Assembly: GCA_020698575.1 (NCBI GenBank)
Contig: CM036250.1
Span: forward strand, 23,215,500 to 23,279,499
Origin: Bostrychus sinensis
Lineage: Eukaryota; Chordata; Actinopteri; Gobiiformes; Eleotridae
Direction: 5' to 3'
DNA length: 64,000 bases
Numbering within the stretch: the stretch's first letter is position 1; each line of letters begins with the position of its first letter. The notes beneath the pieces are model-generated. The model had not been told where the DNA came from. It saw nothing but the letters and a program-made list of their open reading frames with translations, and made no database searches. Shown in pieces: positions 39,601 through 54,600 of the stretch. A program made the position numbers and the translations under genes.

Positions 39601-42600
39601 TCTTCATCTGGGTACATATTTTAGCACAAGGGCCTTTTTCCAGTCTATAGAGCAGCGCTTATCTTCACCTCTCACTGCTATCTCTGGAAGTGGGGCTGCT
39701 GTTCCAGTCCAAGGCAGATCTATGCTGTCCACTTATATCTTACAGACTGATAGCCTCTGACTGATCTCATCACATCCCTCATCTATTATTCATGTTTTAT
39801 GTCTATGGAAGAGAAGTGCAAAGGAGACCCCACCTGTTTGTTGTTGGAATTTATTTAGGTTAAAGCCACAATATATTTTTTTCAAAATGTGCAAATAGTA
39901 AATGCCTCAGGCTATATCTGCTGCAAATTCATACTTTTCAATTCCAGTATGTATTGTATGTCCTATGGTAAATGACCAGGGCTTGACATTTCTAGTCTTT
40001 GTCAAAAGGTATTAGCCGATTAGTGTTTTTACAAGCCACAACTTAATTGGTTACTTTTTTTTGTATATTTTATACAAAAAAGTGTATGAGACATTTCAAA
40101 AAATGTAAGATGTGGTTTTATGTAGCCTATGGACAAGCATCAATCTAATATTAAAAAGTTTAATTTAGGCAGAAAGAATTGTATTTCTGTGCAGGCAGTG
40201 CCACTTCTTTTAAAATATGTTATTTTGCTTTAAATGTATTTATTTTTTTATCATGATGAATTACTATATACTAACTGGTGTTACACACAAGCAAAGCAAT
40301 GTTAAGTCAGGCCTAACCCCTAAAGTTAGATATAGGTGCATAAAATTCAACCACCCAAAATAGTGGGATTTTGTGTTGGCCAAAATGAAAATCTACCGGC
40401 ATTTGGCCAGTTGGCTAGTGTTAATGTTGAGCTCTGCAAATGATTATGTTAATCTGGTTATGTAGACATGCCATATTAGTTTTGGGTGAGCTGGGTCCCC
40501 TGTGTGTGTGGTAGGTAAGTTATTTTTCCATTTGTGTTTCCTTTTTAATGATTACAAAGCCATGTGGTTTGGTGGTTAATTTGGTGATGTACATGGGGTA
40601 GCATTACATTATAGTTGAGTTTTGGGGCCTTGTTTCTCAGTCAAATAACCATTAAAATAACTTCAACTGTACCTTTTTCATGATTATGAAGCCATGTGTT
40701 TTGTGAAAAGCTTATGTTTACTTTAAAGGTAGAGATATAATCACTACAAACACTGTTTTTCCATCACAACCATCTTGATATATAACCCAATTGGCTGGTC
40801 TGTATATTGGATAGAAATGGCTTTGAAAGTGCTGTCCCATGGGGCAACACTGAGATGGGCACAGGGACAGTGAGACATGTACTTACGGCTGTTTGGGGAG
40901 GAAATTAATGGTGCATTTTTTGTTTTTATAATGTGATGTAATGATGCAATTCGTCTAATAAAAAGAACATTTTTTAACATTTACCCATTCATTTGTACAC
41001 TCCCTCTTTGGATGGTAGAAACCCAGTGGGCCAATACAAACATCTCACTCCTCTCACCCACTCCCAGCGCTGCAGGCCCTTTTATTGCATTGTGATGGAT
41101 GATTTGAGTTTGGTATTTTTCACCACTGTGCAACATTGAGATACGCCCCCACCCCATTTGAGTGCGAAAAGAGGCCACCTTATATTCACAAAGCCCAACA
41201 TCTAATGCATATTGAGTATGTTTTGTAAAGGATCATTTGATTGTCTTGTAAATGAAGCTTGCCTCTCAGCTGCTAATTTAGCCACATTCCATCTCATTAG
41301 AGAAGAAGGGGGGCAAACAACAATTGCATTGGTGGAGAAATGGACCCTTCTTTGATTTCAAATAGGCAGCGCAGTTCAAAAGCATTTTACACTGTAGAGG
41401 GTCATCACAAGGCCTGCAAAAGTAGAGCAAAGTTGCAGGTTTCAAAACAAATCTTGACAGCGAATGTCCTGCTTCCATCCCTCATATATTTTTCTCCACC
41501 TTTGCAGCCTGTCCTACTATCTCTTTAGAGGATGTGCAAGTGTATCTGGTTTCCTAAAGCGTTTAGCACCTTAGCCACAAAACCCGGACAGGAAGCCCAC
41601 TCTATTTGCAATGTATCAATTGCTCTGAACAACACTCCCCTTACCTCCACCTCCTCTGGATGTCACGCTGGCTCAGCACTGACTCACAATCAAGTTCACA
41701 AAAGCAAACAAGGATTTTATATTTAATTATTATTGGTGCATACAGTACAAAAGACTGAAGCATCTCTGTTCCCACACTAACATCTCACATTTACATTCAC
41801 TTAGACACAGAGAGACTGACCTTGGCTGCAGGAGATAGTCTTGGGGTTCATTCTTCGGCCAAGCTGGCAAGTTAAATGGGTCTGGCAGCCAAGGCAGCGG
41901 CCACAGCCACTGCAAGGCTGCTCTCATCTGTTACTCTGCTAGACAGAGTGAATATAGCTTTAAAACACATGAAGGCAAAGACGGGATGTTGTTGTGGTCA
42001 TCTTTGTGCAGGTGAGCATTCAGGTTTCTGCAAGTGTTAGCAGCTGTGAATGTGGACAACATGCACAGCTCCACGTGCTGCAGCCGTATGTATGTGCATG
42101 CTTGTGTTAGAGAGCATGAAGAAGCGCCTGAGGTGATGCCTTTGAAAGGCACTTTAGAAATTAAAGCAGTGCCACTGTTCTGTAATGGGGCTTAAATGAT
42201 CCAGAAAACACAAGATATATTGAGCATTTAATGAAACACACATCACACTTAATTCTCTGTTCAGCTGCGCCTTACCTTCTTCAGACAGACGTGTGCTTAT
42301 TTTTCCTGTGAAACAATAGGAAACAAACAGTTTTTCATTTTGTTGTAATATTTATTTGAACAGTTAGGTGTATTTGGTAATGATAGTTTATATAGAGACA
42401 TTTATCTATGATCTACATTTCAGATCTAACTATGATTTAGTATTTGAACATTTGCTTAAATACTGTACTCTGTGTAAACCTTAAAGATACTTGATTTAAT
42501 TCAGAAAAGTCCAGTTCCTATAGGTTTTACTCTAGAGAGCAGAAAGCAGTCCTTCTCTTCCTCGTTGTCTGTGGATGTCCTTTGTGGTTTGGGCATACAT

Positions 42601-45600
42601 TAATAATGTAAAGGTAATGATCTCTAGACTAAAGGCCCTGTCCTGCCTCGTCTCCCCCCTTCCTTCTCCTGTCTGTCTGCAGCCCAGCACAAGAACAAGA
42701 GGAAGAGGAGGCCGTGCAGAGAAATGGATGAATGCCACTAATGACGGTAAGTCACCAGAGAGGAATTCCTGGCCCTACTGAAGAAACAACTACCACTTTG
42801 CTTCATTTAACAATGAAAAAAGCAGAAATCATTCAAAGAAAACACCTCTTCCCTTCCTTTTGCCTGTGAAGTTGGATCCTAGCGAGTGATAGATGAGGAA
42901 ATTGCGCTGTGGCCTCTGGTGTCCTCTCTTGCTCTTGCCTTATCCTGCTTCTCTTCCTTTTCCCGAAACACATACAGTCACACACAGTATTAGCGAGTGA
43001 TGGATGACGAGCTGGCAGTTACAGCAGACAGCCACGACTCCGCAGCCATTTATTTATTTGTCTCTTATTTACATTTTTATTTATAAGTCTCAGGTCTCTC
43101 TAACATCACATTATAGATAGAAAAATCATTTTTTTTATGTGGGTGAGGTGCTTAAGCACAAATTGCACAGCACACATACATTCAAAAATGTATGGTGTTT
43201 TGGTAACAAATTGCTTACTATTAGGCAGTAATAAAGCATTAATAGATATGTAAATATGTATATAATGGCTAGATTAAATTAAAAGGTACTGAAGCAGCAT
43301 AGGTTTGCAATGATTTACATGAGCTTATTGCTCAAGAATTAAACATTAATAACTGTTTCTAACTAAGAGGTTTGTGTTTACTAATATATAATTAACGCTT
43401 AACTAATGCCTAAAAGTATGTACTTATTATAAAAGGTTATCAGTTTTTATTAAATATTGCATACACAGATAAAAAGTAGCTTTGGTATGATTAGTCCAGA
43501 TGTTTTTTTAGTGATTTTTAGATGTGATTATATAATAAGATTTGGTACACAACCATTTCTGCAACCATTTGTTTTTAAATCCCATCTTAGTATTGGTTCA
43601 TAGTAGTAACTAAATAGACCACGTTTATTGTTTAGTAAAATTTTGGTCATGAGTAGTGTGCCTCATGGCGTAATAGGGGGCCTATTACACTGTGAGGCTA
43701 AATACCAAACTTGACAGAGGTCCACAAATTGTTTTTATGAAAGAGTTATAGTTATATTAGAATCATTGCACTATAGAAGTTATATAAGAACTAACCAGAG
43801 CATTTTGGGCAATTTTCCACTTGTATGCATTCTCTTTGTCTCTGTCCCAAGATGTTGAACGATGTGAGATGAGGCAGGAATGATGGACAGTGGACCACTT
43901 CTAAAACATTACAGATTATTTATCATGTTCACATTTTTTGTAAACTGAACAAAGATGAGAGGAATGGGAGAGTTGGAGGGACATGAAAGGAAAAAAAAAA
44001 AACAGAACAAGGGGGATTGAAGGCATAGCAGGAGGGTTCGAAAGCCACAAATAACTCCCATCAATCATCGCACAGCCACTGTTTTCACAGGTTAGGATTG
44101 GCTGTTATTGGCAGCGGCCCGGGATCTGTAGTGTACTGTACCCTGGACGGCCTTCTCTGCTCAGCTCTCACTGTCTTCGCCTCGCTCTTAAACTGACGGC
44201 ACAAACAACAACATTTTGAGAAATCACCCTCGTCAGCACGAAGCTGGCAGGTGTGTTAACTCCCCTAGTACCAAATTAGGATGTGCAAGATTGCAGAAAT
44301 GCCTCGGCTCTTATATCGCCCTCTTTTAATCACAAACATTTACATGAGTGTGGATGAAAGCACACAGCGAATGAGGCTCCAGCCAAGGGTTTGCTATGGA
44401 CAATGGGCTAGGCCTTGAATCATTTTGAATCCCTAAAATTGATCTGGGCGTACTGTGTGTTGGAGTAGGGCATTTTGAAAGACCCTAATTGAGTTTTTAT
44501 TAAATGTGGTTAGTACATAATTATGATTAGGATTTATTGCTAAAAAACAACAAATCCTCATCTCGGAATTGTTGCACATAATGGGTTACGACATTTAACG
44601 ATATATTATTTGTGTTTTTAGTGATGTGACTACCAAAGACTGCTACATTTAGGATCAGATCTCAATTTTTGGCAACAAATTCTAATTTCCTTAAATCAGA
44701 TTTTTTTTTTCATGAGTTACAAAATAAACATTGTATATCAGATTAGCTGCCCAGTGGATGTTATGTTTGTACTTATGAGCATACTTTCTATTCCATAATT
44801 GCTGTCTATGGTAATATGGTATATATTTATTCAGATGTGGAAAATGGCACATCTTGTAGGGCTGTTTTTTAGCATCATATTTTTATTTCCCTTTATCTGA
44901 TGTTATGAGCAGAAGACAAACTTTGCATAACCAGAATGCTGCTTATAGTGAATATAGCATTTTACTAGACAATATTTGATTTTTCTATAAAGATATGGTC
45001 AGCAAAACAAAAGATTTTTAGGATCAGATCAGGAAATGTGTTTTAGCAACAAATACTAATTTCCTTATTTGTTTATACTTACGGGTACAAAACAAACTTT
45101 CTGAATCAGAATTGCTGTCTAGTGGATTATAGCAAATCACAAGACCATATTTTTGTTTTTTTTCTAATATTAGAAAAGTCCATATTTATGTAAGTCCATA
45201 TTTTAGTTTACAGTACATTGTTTACGATCAGACCTAATGAGGACGTGTGTTTTAACAATAAATCCTAATTTCCATATCAGATGTTTGTAATAATGGGTAG
45301 AATCCAAACTTTACAGAAATTGCTGCCTGTTGTGGATTATGTCATCTCAACACTAGGGGGTGCTGTAGGTTTACCAAGCCAACTGTTGAGACTTCACTGA
45401 ATGCCTGTTTGTTCTTGCACATGTGAAATGTATGGTACATCTTGTGCACTTGGCGTCCACAGAGGGGTCCAACTTGAATCCAAGAGTCACTTGCTTTCGT
45501 CTAATACTGTTGCCCCACTTCCTGACTTTTTTTTTTTTATCATTAACTCCTCATCTCTTCTGAGGTCAGAGGTCAAGTTTGCTGGTTGAAAATTACGCTG

Positions 45601-48600
45601 ATGAAGTTAATAGATGAGATGTTTGTCATGAGTTGAGGTCCTTGCTTCATATTTAGTTACTTAATGCCTTCGAATAAGAACAAACTTGCTGAGTGGACAT
45701 AAGTTAATGCACTAATTGGACGATGGAAAGGTTTTTTTTTTTATTATTTAGGCAGTTTCAGAGTTAGATGCACTGATTCTGTCTGTATTGACGCACATTT
45801 GGCCCTCTCTGTTTTTCAAATGGGACACACACATACACACACAGATACACACAGTCTAATTTAGCAGCAGGATGCCTGACATGCGTCTTCTCAGTTTCAA
45901 ACGCAGTAAAAGCAGCTTGATAAAAAATCCACATTTTAAACCTATTAACTCCTCTTGTTGGTATTGGTTTCATTATGGAAATAGTTTTACAGACTGTCAT
46001 TCAATCATGCAATCTTTAGCAGAAAACAGTGACGGAGCTGAGTCCTGCTTCTTGTGGATATTTAGATTTGTTGCTAATAAATTTGTCATCTTCTATTTAT
46101 CTTATGTACAGTACAGTATGTATGTTTTGGCAGCGCCTCTCATAAATTGTAGCTGATACATTTACTCAAGAAATTTTGTGGAGAAAATGTATTGTCTGTG
46201 TACATTTTCTAAAACACACTTGTATTTAAGTAAAAAATAGAAGAAAATGTTACTTTTGCTAAAACAAATTGGTAAAATCACTAAATTGGTGGGTAGCAAT
46301 AGTGGTAAGAAGCAGAGGTACTAATAAAAGTAGCAGTAATAGAATTAGTTGTAGATCTGTTAGTAGCAGTTGTCTTCACAGTAGTATCCACAGCTGTAGT
46401 AATAGTAGAAGTGGTAGTTGCATTCATTTACACTTTCAAACTGTACTGTATTTAACTGTACTGCCATGTTTTGTGGTGGGGCTGGCTGTAAATATAAGGT
46501 TCCAGGACACTTAGGTTTTGGATTCTCAAAAATGCTTGAGTTTTTATGTTTGGTTTTTACGGTTTGAAAGGGGCTTGAAAATGACAGGTGAGATATTGCT
46601 AATATAACACATGCTGAGTTTATCTATGGACTAGTGCAGTCTTTTTCAACCAATAAAAAGTAAACAAAAATGAATAGATTATGTAATGATTTAATTGTGT
46701 ACATTACAACAACAGTGTGCTGCTAAAATTTGGAACCTTAAAGGTGCTTAGGAAAGTGCTTGAATTTGACATTTTGCAAGATTTGACCCTTGCTCTCAAA
46801 TGCCTTGTCAAATATGAGTATTTTATTTTATTTTATGTCTATTCTTAAATTGTTAATATTTCTATATTAAGAATTTTAAAATAAGGATACTTGAGTCATC
46901 AGTGCACTCGAAATGTCCCCACCACATTTATGCATTAAAAATATCTGCTTGTAAAAAAAATGTTTATAACTATTTTTTATTATGATCATGAGCCCCTTTG
47001 ATAAAGAATAATACATTACATTACTAGTGAGTGAAAATCTGTGCTTGCAACAGTAGTACTCCATTTGAAAGCATTGCCAGTGCTGCGTGAGAGGAGCAGC
47101 AGAAGTAGAAAAAGCCGGCGTGTATTCATTGTCAACCTGTAGGATGTTGACTGATGATGCGCACGACTTGACTCTCTCTTCCTCACTTTACTTTGAGACA
47201 ACGACAGGATACCCCCCCCTTCACCAACCACCCCACCTCTCTCCTCCGAACACTGAAGTGAAATCACGGAAATACACAGCCAGATTATGCGAACACCGTT
47301 ATTGAATATGTGACTAACACAGTGAGAATCGCTCGGGGAAATCAGATTAAAAAATGAATTATTTATAAGGACATGCAATGCTGTTCCAATAGGCTGGAGA
47401 GGAGGAGAAGCATACACCTACAATATGGCCCCAAACAACATTACAAGTTGGATCATGACACTTCCCCACTGTAGTTATTCATTTCTATAATGCTCTCACA
47501 AATATTCCCCTTTATATTCTGATATTGAAATATGACTCATAGTAAAAGTGTTTTATTATTTAGTTTAAATGATATTACCTCGATTTCCTCTGTTTCCTCT
47601 CCACTCTCTAAAAGACAGACTTTGATATCTTTTCATGGAGACTACACATATCAAATCAGTTTAAACGCTTTGGCTGCTGTTTCTGCGCGAGCCCCCCGTA
47701 CAATAAAGACACTCTTACATGAAATTGAAAAACAATAATGAAAATATACAGACATTTGAAGCACCTTATTTTTCAATTAATCAGTGTATGAAGCAAAATA
47801 AGAACATGTATCATTATATTTAATTCACAACAACTTGTTTTTCATTATCAACTTTTTTATGGTATTTAATTTGTCCTGTCTTTTAGCATTATATCATTGA
47901 CATTTCAAATAACAAGGCCACAAGGAGCAGCATGCATTTCTGAGCTGATGTTTTGTGATCCATTCATACAAGAAACATGATTGCTTTCCCTACATATTTT
48001 TTAATGTTGATGTTACTATTAAAAAATTATATTGTGATTTTCCTCACCTGTTTGCATAAAGCTTGTGGATGTTGCAACCTAAACTTTTTTTTATTTGCAC
48101 CTGTGCAAGTAGGTTAAGTAAAGTGCTTCCCTATACATATTTTGATGTTATTATTAAAAAATACATATATATTTTACTCTCCTGTTTGCATGAAGTGTGT
48201 GTAAGTTGCAACCTTAACGTGACCATCTTATCCTCTCTCGCTCCACACCACTTCCCGAACATTTATTTCAGTTTCTCGTCACAGATTTTCTTATTGCCGC
48301 TCTTTGAAAGTCTCTCTATGGCTCTCCCATTCAGTTCTTTGACAAGCAGCCAATGTGCTGACACGGGGAAGCGTTTAGCCGTGCGTTGATGTGCCAGAGT
48401 AGTGCCTGCCTAAGTGATTACTCTTTTATCTGATCCTTTTTCTCCAACTCCATACCCTAGAATATTTCTTTCCATTATTTTCTATTCTCTCTTATTTTGG
48501 TTGTCTCTCGTAAATTCTGCTGCAAAGGTTTATATCCTCATCACATTGATGTCAGGCACAGATCCTGCAGGCCAGGCCAGGTGGCATACTAGGTTCTGTA

Positions 48601-51600
48601 GGCCATTGCACTTGAACCCAATACATATGGTAAGTCTTACTTCTAGACTACTTTACACTCTTGTGGATCAAACCACACTTCCAGCATGTAAAGGTATGTT
48701 TGTTAGCAGTTTTTCATTTAGTTTCAGATTCTGTTGAAAGAACCATGTAACCAACTATCTTGGTGTGTGCACAAAATAAAACATAGGGACCTAAAACATA
48801 AAAAGTATAAACAAAATGGATTACTAGACATGACATACAGTACCTAAAATAGTTTAAAAAAATTATTGGTTCATTGATTAATTATTTGTTATCTAATTTG
48901 CTCTATAAAGGACATACAGAAGAAACAAAAGTTTGTTTCTTTCTCACCTTAGTTATAGATGTGGCATAATTAAATTATATATAAATAGAATAAAATATAA
49001 AATAAGATAGGCAGTATCAGATAATAATATTACGCTGATTAAGATGACTTGGATTTAGAATAAGAATCAACTTTATGCATCCATAAGGGATATTACTTCA
49101 AAATAGCCTCAAACGTCACAAAAGCACTCTAGAGGCTTATTGAATTGGTTCTATCATTTCATTACATTAGTTAATTCTGTGGCACTTCCATGACTTTGGT
49201 GGTTCTTGCTGTTGGTTTAGAAGGAAACTGACTTGTATTAGTCCGTGTTTGCCTTGTGGACTTTCTCGCCACAGGGGGCATCAGAAGCTCACTGCAGCCC
49301 TCTCAGATGTAATGTGAGGATCTCGGCTCAGGGCTCTCCTTAACCAAAGGTGTGTGATGTGAAATGAATAAGAAGAGGAAGAGGGGAGAGATGGCACACA
49401 TGAAAGCGTACTAGCATCAGCAAAAAGTTGTTTTTTCTGTGGCCTGGAGAGTCTATTTAAAGTGTTGTGTAGGGCGGGGGGGTGGGGGGGTAAAGAGGGG
49501 AAATGGGAAGGTAGAGACTCGGAGTGGTCCAGACCCCGGAGAAAGGGAGGCGGTGAAGAGGAGGGAGGCGGTGAAGAGGAGGGAGGGAGGGAGGGGGCTT
49601 AGGATCACACTATGCCTTACTCTGCTTTCGGTTTTGATTGAGGTTGGAATTTGCGCTCGGTTGTTTGTGAAGTTGAGGACCCGGGAGGGCACTTGCTGCG
49701 TGGGCACGAATCCTGTCCGCCTATATGCCCACGCCGCTGTGTATTTGCGTGTGGGTGAGGTATTAATCTTCTTTGTCAGTGGAGCCCAGATGCAGGGCCC
49801 TTCCAACAGTGCAAAACCCGACTCAGCAGTCTGCGTTGGGCTCTGGGAAGGAGGTACAGGGGGTATGAGTGAGGTTTTTTGGGGGGATGATGCCGCCGGT
49901 TATGCTGCTGAAGCTCTGACGGAGAGGGCGAGGGGGACAAAACACAGCAGCTTAGCTAATGATATTAGCCAAGGAAGACCCTTAGCTAAAGCCCATTGGT
50001 CTCAATTAGTGGAGCTTCTCTGAGGTTGCCCTGTGGCCCCTACAAAAACATACACAAATGTGCCCACGTTGTAGCTGCTCACTGACTTCCTCTTCCACAA
50101 ACACCTGCATTCAGGACACAGATACAGCCTAACCTGCCCCTACAGTCTACCCTCCAGTGCACCCTTTACCCCACTCTGCCCCCACCCCTCCCATTAGCAG
50201 CACTCATGAGCCCCCTTCACGGTAAGCCCACTGCGTGAACAGACCCACCAACATGTTTGCTCTGCAGGAAGCACACACACTATCAGTCCACAGAGTCAGC
50301 GCAGTGAAGAAGTCTGCTGATATTTAACTGTGCTCAAATAAACACAAAGACCAAACTGTCAACACGGGGGGTTGCAGAGATTGACATAACAAGCTGATAA
50401 ACGACTTTTTCTGGTTGCATCGCCAGAACGGCACTGGGAGGAAAGGTGTTGTATCAGTTGGTGATGAAAGATATTAATGTAGTCATAGAACAGGGTTGAT
50501 TTGAAGCATATGTAATCATGATGCTGATGAGAGTCCATAGTGACTGCACTGAGTGATTGTAATTAATCATAACAGATAGCTATTTTGTTGTTTTTGTGTC
50601 TTTATAGACAGAGAAATCATCGGCATCTTTGGGCAATTCACAAAAAGCATTTTGTGCTTTGTACAAGTTGAGCTTCTGAAGAGCTTTAGATGTTGGTTTG
50701 TATTTCAAAATAAAAAATATGTTATCTGTCGGTGTCAGATTTTATAAACTATCAATTGGGCTGTAGGTGGGATACACCCTAGACTGTTGGTTGCAGGGGG
50801 TGACGCAGAAACCCACACTGATAGACAGCCATTCACTATTACGTTCATTATGGGAGATATCGATTCGCTAATTCCTCTAACACTGCATATGCATATTCAA
50901 TGCATGTCTTTGGAAGGAAGGAAGCCAACGTACCTGGAGAGAACAAAATTATGTCAATTTTTACTCAGTTGCACTTGGACCAAATCATTTCTATTTCATA
51001 TTATGCAAGGTAAAATATTATTTTACTGTTTTAAACAAGGCAACATAGAAACATAGACAAAAGTCTTTCCATAACTTGTCAGCTGCATCTGCTTTTGCAT
51101 TTTGTCATCTTTAAACAAATGACTCTTAGACCGGGCGACTATTTTAGGTTGTGGATCTGCGCAAGCCCTGGTCTCCCTCCTCTTCTTACTGTCCCACGTT
51201 CACTTGCTCCATCTGTGGGAGATTAAACTCAGACCAGCTCCACTCTCTCTCTCCTTCTGTCCATCATTGTGAAAAATTACCTTTTAGTCTTCTTCCTTAA
51301 TCGCACTGGCCGCAGAGCAATCAGACAGGAAATAATGGCCTAGTGTCTAGCCACTACAGTGTTTCTGGTCGGGATTGAGGTGAGAATGGAGGAAACCTCA
51401 TATTAATGATTCCTTGTAAGTGTCATCTTTCCAGAAATGCAGATAGTGTAAAAGTATCATTGTGTCAAACCTTTGTAGAAAATCATTTATAAATGTTCAT
51501 TGGCTTCACAGGAGTCCAGTCAAGTCCATTTGTAAGGCTTTTGCACCACAGGTCTGACGTGTGTCTGCTGTTCCTCCCTTTTAAGAAAGTGAAGTTTATC

Positions 51601-54600
51601 ATTGTAAAACATATATAAATTCAATGACTATAAACATTAGCCTGGCCAGCCAGGAAAGCAGGAGGGTCTTATTCATCTGCCATAGGGAGCTGTTTTCAGT
51701 TGACTTGCTGGATACTGGTGTATCATTGGCCTACCACTGGCCTATCACTGGGCTACCGTTAATCTGCAAAAGCAGAAGATAATTTATCAAAAATAAACAA
51801 GATGGCACCAGCTACTACCAAGTGAATTTTATAACTGCTAACCTTTGATTAACGATGTTTAGTGCTTTTTTTGGTCATCTGTTAATTCTGTGGAAGTCCG
51901 CGTTGATGTTTAGTCCTATGTGTGATTTTTTTTTCTTTTTGTATTTTTTTTTTTTAACAACAGTGAAGTTCTTTTGACATCCAACGTAATGACCACATTC
52001 AAACATCTTTTTGCTGTTGTCCCTGTTAAGAAATAAGTATAGAGTTGTTAATAATATAGCATATTCTGGTGTTTTATGGCAAAACCAGGAACAATTCTTC
52101 ATAAGTGCCATGTTATGTTTTGGATAAGGGTCAGTGGCGTGCTGCTTACATCCCGGCATTCGTTTTCTCATTGGTTACTCTGCCTATGATTGTTCCACCC
52201 ATAGAAATGACACAAGCGAGGGATACCAGACAAACTTCTTTATATAGAAAAAATAGTTGTTAAAAGTGAAAAAGGTAGAAACTTGTTTGTTATACTGACA
52301 AACAAATGTGCTATTCTTTCTTTGGTGAGTGAGATAGTGAGCAAGATGAAAGAGGTTTAGCGTTTTATTCTGTCTGACTGTGGTGAATGGCTGTATAAAA
52401 TCAGACCCCGATTGGCCTTCAGGCAGGACTTTGAACATAAACTAGATGTAGGTAATGTTCTTACCTCTGAACATCACACTCTTCTGATTGGAGCTCACTT
52501 TTCCACTGCTGCTCTGTTGTGCAGCAGTTTGATTTGGTGTGAATTAATTGCTCCTCATATGGGAGACGGCACACGATTAGTCTCTATCCTGATAATGGTG
52601 TGTGGCTTGGCCACAGGGAATACACTGCCAATTTGCTCATGGCGCATCTGCCAAATGATTGGTGTTTACACGCCACGTCCCCTGTGGAGTGTTTGTCACA
52701 GCGCTACTTCTTACATCTCAATAACACGTAGCGTCACCAGAGAGACACAACTACACCTTTTTACATTGATAAAATCTGGTGTAATGTGGCAGTCGCACCA
52801 TTTGGACTAAAGACAGTGACTGAATGATTGTTTGACGTTCTTAATTTTTACATAATTGCATATTTCTTTTTTCTCCCCACACCCGCTCCACCTGCCTCTG
52901 CCTTAACCCCTCCCACCCTGCATCATCTCTCCTCCCTAACCCAGCGCTCCACTGTCCCATTAATCACCTCTCTCTAATTAACTGGCCCACTGTTCCCTGT
53001 CTTCCCAATACTCCCACTCCACACCTGGCCCAGCCCTGCTGCCCAGAAGGCTCACCACACGCTCCAACACACTGCACATGGAAGTATGGCTCCAACACCG
53101 GACAGCAGCTGGCAACTGACCACCACACAACCATGCCTAAAGGAGCACAATGAGGAGATCAGGACAGGGGTATACATTTAAATTTGAAAAGTGCAGTCTG
53201 TGCTTTAAGGTTTTACTATAAACTTTTGCACAATGTATTTTAATTTATTTGCAGTATGATGTAATATATTGGTGCTTCTCAAGAGTTATATTGTCTTCAC
53301 TTTTAGATTTTTTTAATTCTTTATTCATATTCATCAGTTTATATTGTAACACAACGAGCCAGTGTACCAGTGCCAGTTCTAAGCTTGGCTAAATGGAGAG
53401 GGTTGTGTCAGTATTCAGGAAGGGCATACGGCGTAAAACCTTTGCCAAATCATTATGCATGTCACAGCACCCATAGGAAAAAACAAAAGTTAAGAAGAAT
53501 ATAACACAACTAAACCAGATTGCTTTTTATCATCTTGTCCACCTTAAAATCACTCATACTTTACTCTTTGTTTTCAGACCCCTGCATATTTCACACCTAT
53601 TTTTTTTATTTTTACCCGTGTATTTCCTGGCCTCATGTTCCATCCTGCGATCCCACCTTCTCCCTGTCCTCCCCCATGTTAGCTGGGGTGGCCCGCCAAT
53701 GCAGTTCTACCATCTGCCAGCGCAGCACGCCGGCGGCCTCCTCTTCACACACACAACCATGCACAGCTTGGCAAGGACACCTTCCATTCCAGGATATACC
53801 CATATCCAGACTTCCGACACTAGATCACAGTGGTCCCACATGCACAAGGCTCTTTTGAGTCATATGCTTCATCTGTCTCCCAACAGGGGGAGCTGGGGAG
53901 CATCTGCCCAGAGGAGGACAAGAAGATAAGAGACTGCATTTACTGTAAGAGAGCTTTTCGATTCAACTGTCCCATATAATACAAATCATAGACAAACGGG
54001 GCACAAAGCCCGCCTGGTTGTGGCTAACGTGCATCTATGAAAGCACTAAACTTAGCATAGGCAGACCCACAATTACATGCAAATGTACATTTTTGAGGCT
54101 GTAATCTTTTTGTGTTCAGTGTTTTAAAACATTGCTGTAAAAGCAAAACTAGTTCAAACGTACTATACTGCAATAATATTCTGGCTAACAGTAGTATATA
54201 AATTATGCAACTGAAAGCCAAAAACCTACATTAATGGTATGACCGGCACATTCTCATAAATTGTGACACAATAACTTCCTAAAATCCAAGTGCAAATTTG
54301 TAACAGACCCACTCTTTACAATGTTTTCAAAAGCCACAATGTTTTCTAAAGTCCCTAACTATCAGCTAAATTTAACTATAGTTTTAGATGTTATGAAATA
54401 GTCACTGCGGGACTTTTTAATAGCATTTACATGTTATTAAAAAATGTGTTAAAGACCGGGACAAAGTATGTTGTGTATATATAATTAATTAATGAATTTA
54501 AATCCTTGTGCTCCTGTTGACATAGAACAAGACAGAAACAGAATTGATGGGAAATGCAGCAATTAGCAAATGAGCCCAGGAATGTGTTGCCGTAGCCGTG

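Noticed and set aside
49439..50023. 194-codon open frame on the plus strand, the longest single frame in the desert
   Set aside because: It begins in G-rich low-complexity sequence, includes the tandem repeat, shows no domain, and lies in a GC-rich block where long frames arise by chance.
53618..53929. 103-codon plus-strand frame, possible histidine/serine-rich protein
   Set aside because: Composition is unlike a folded domain, it conflicts with the frame of candidate exon 3, and no matching splice structure fits it.
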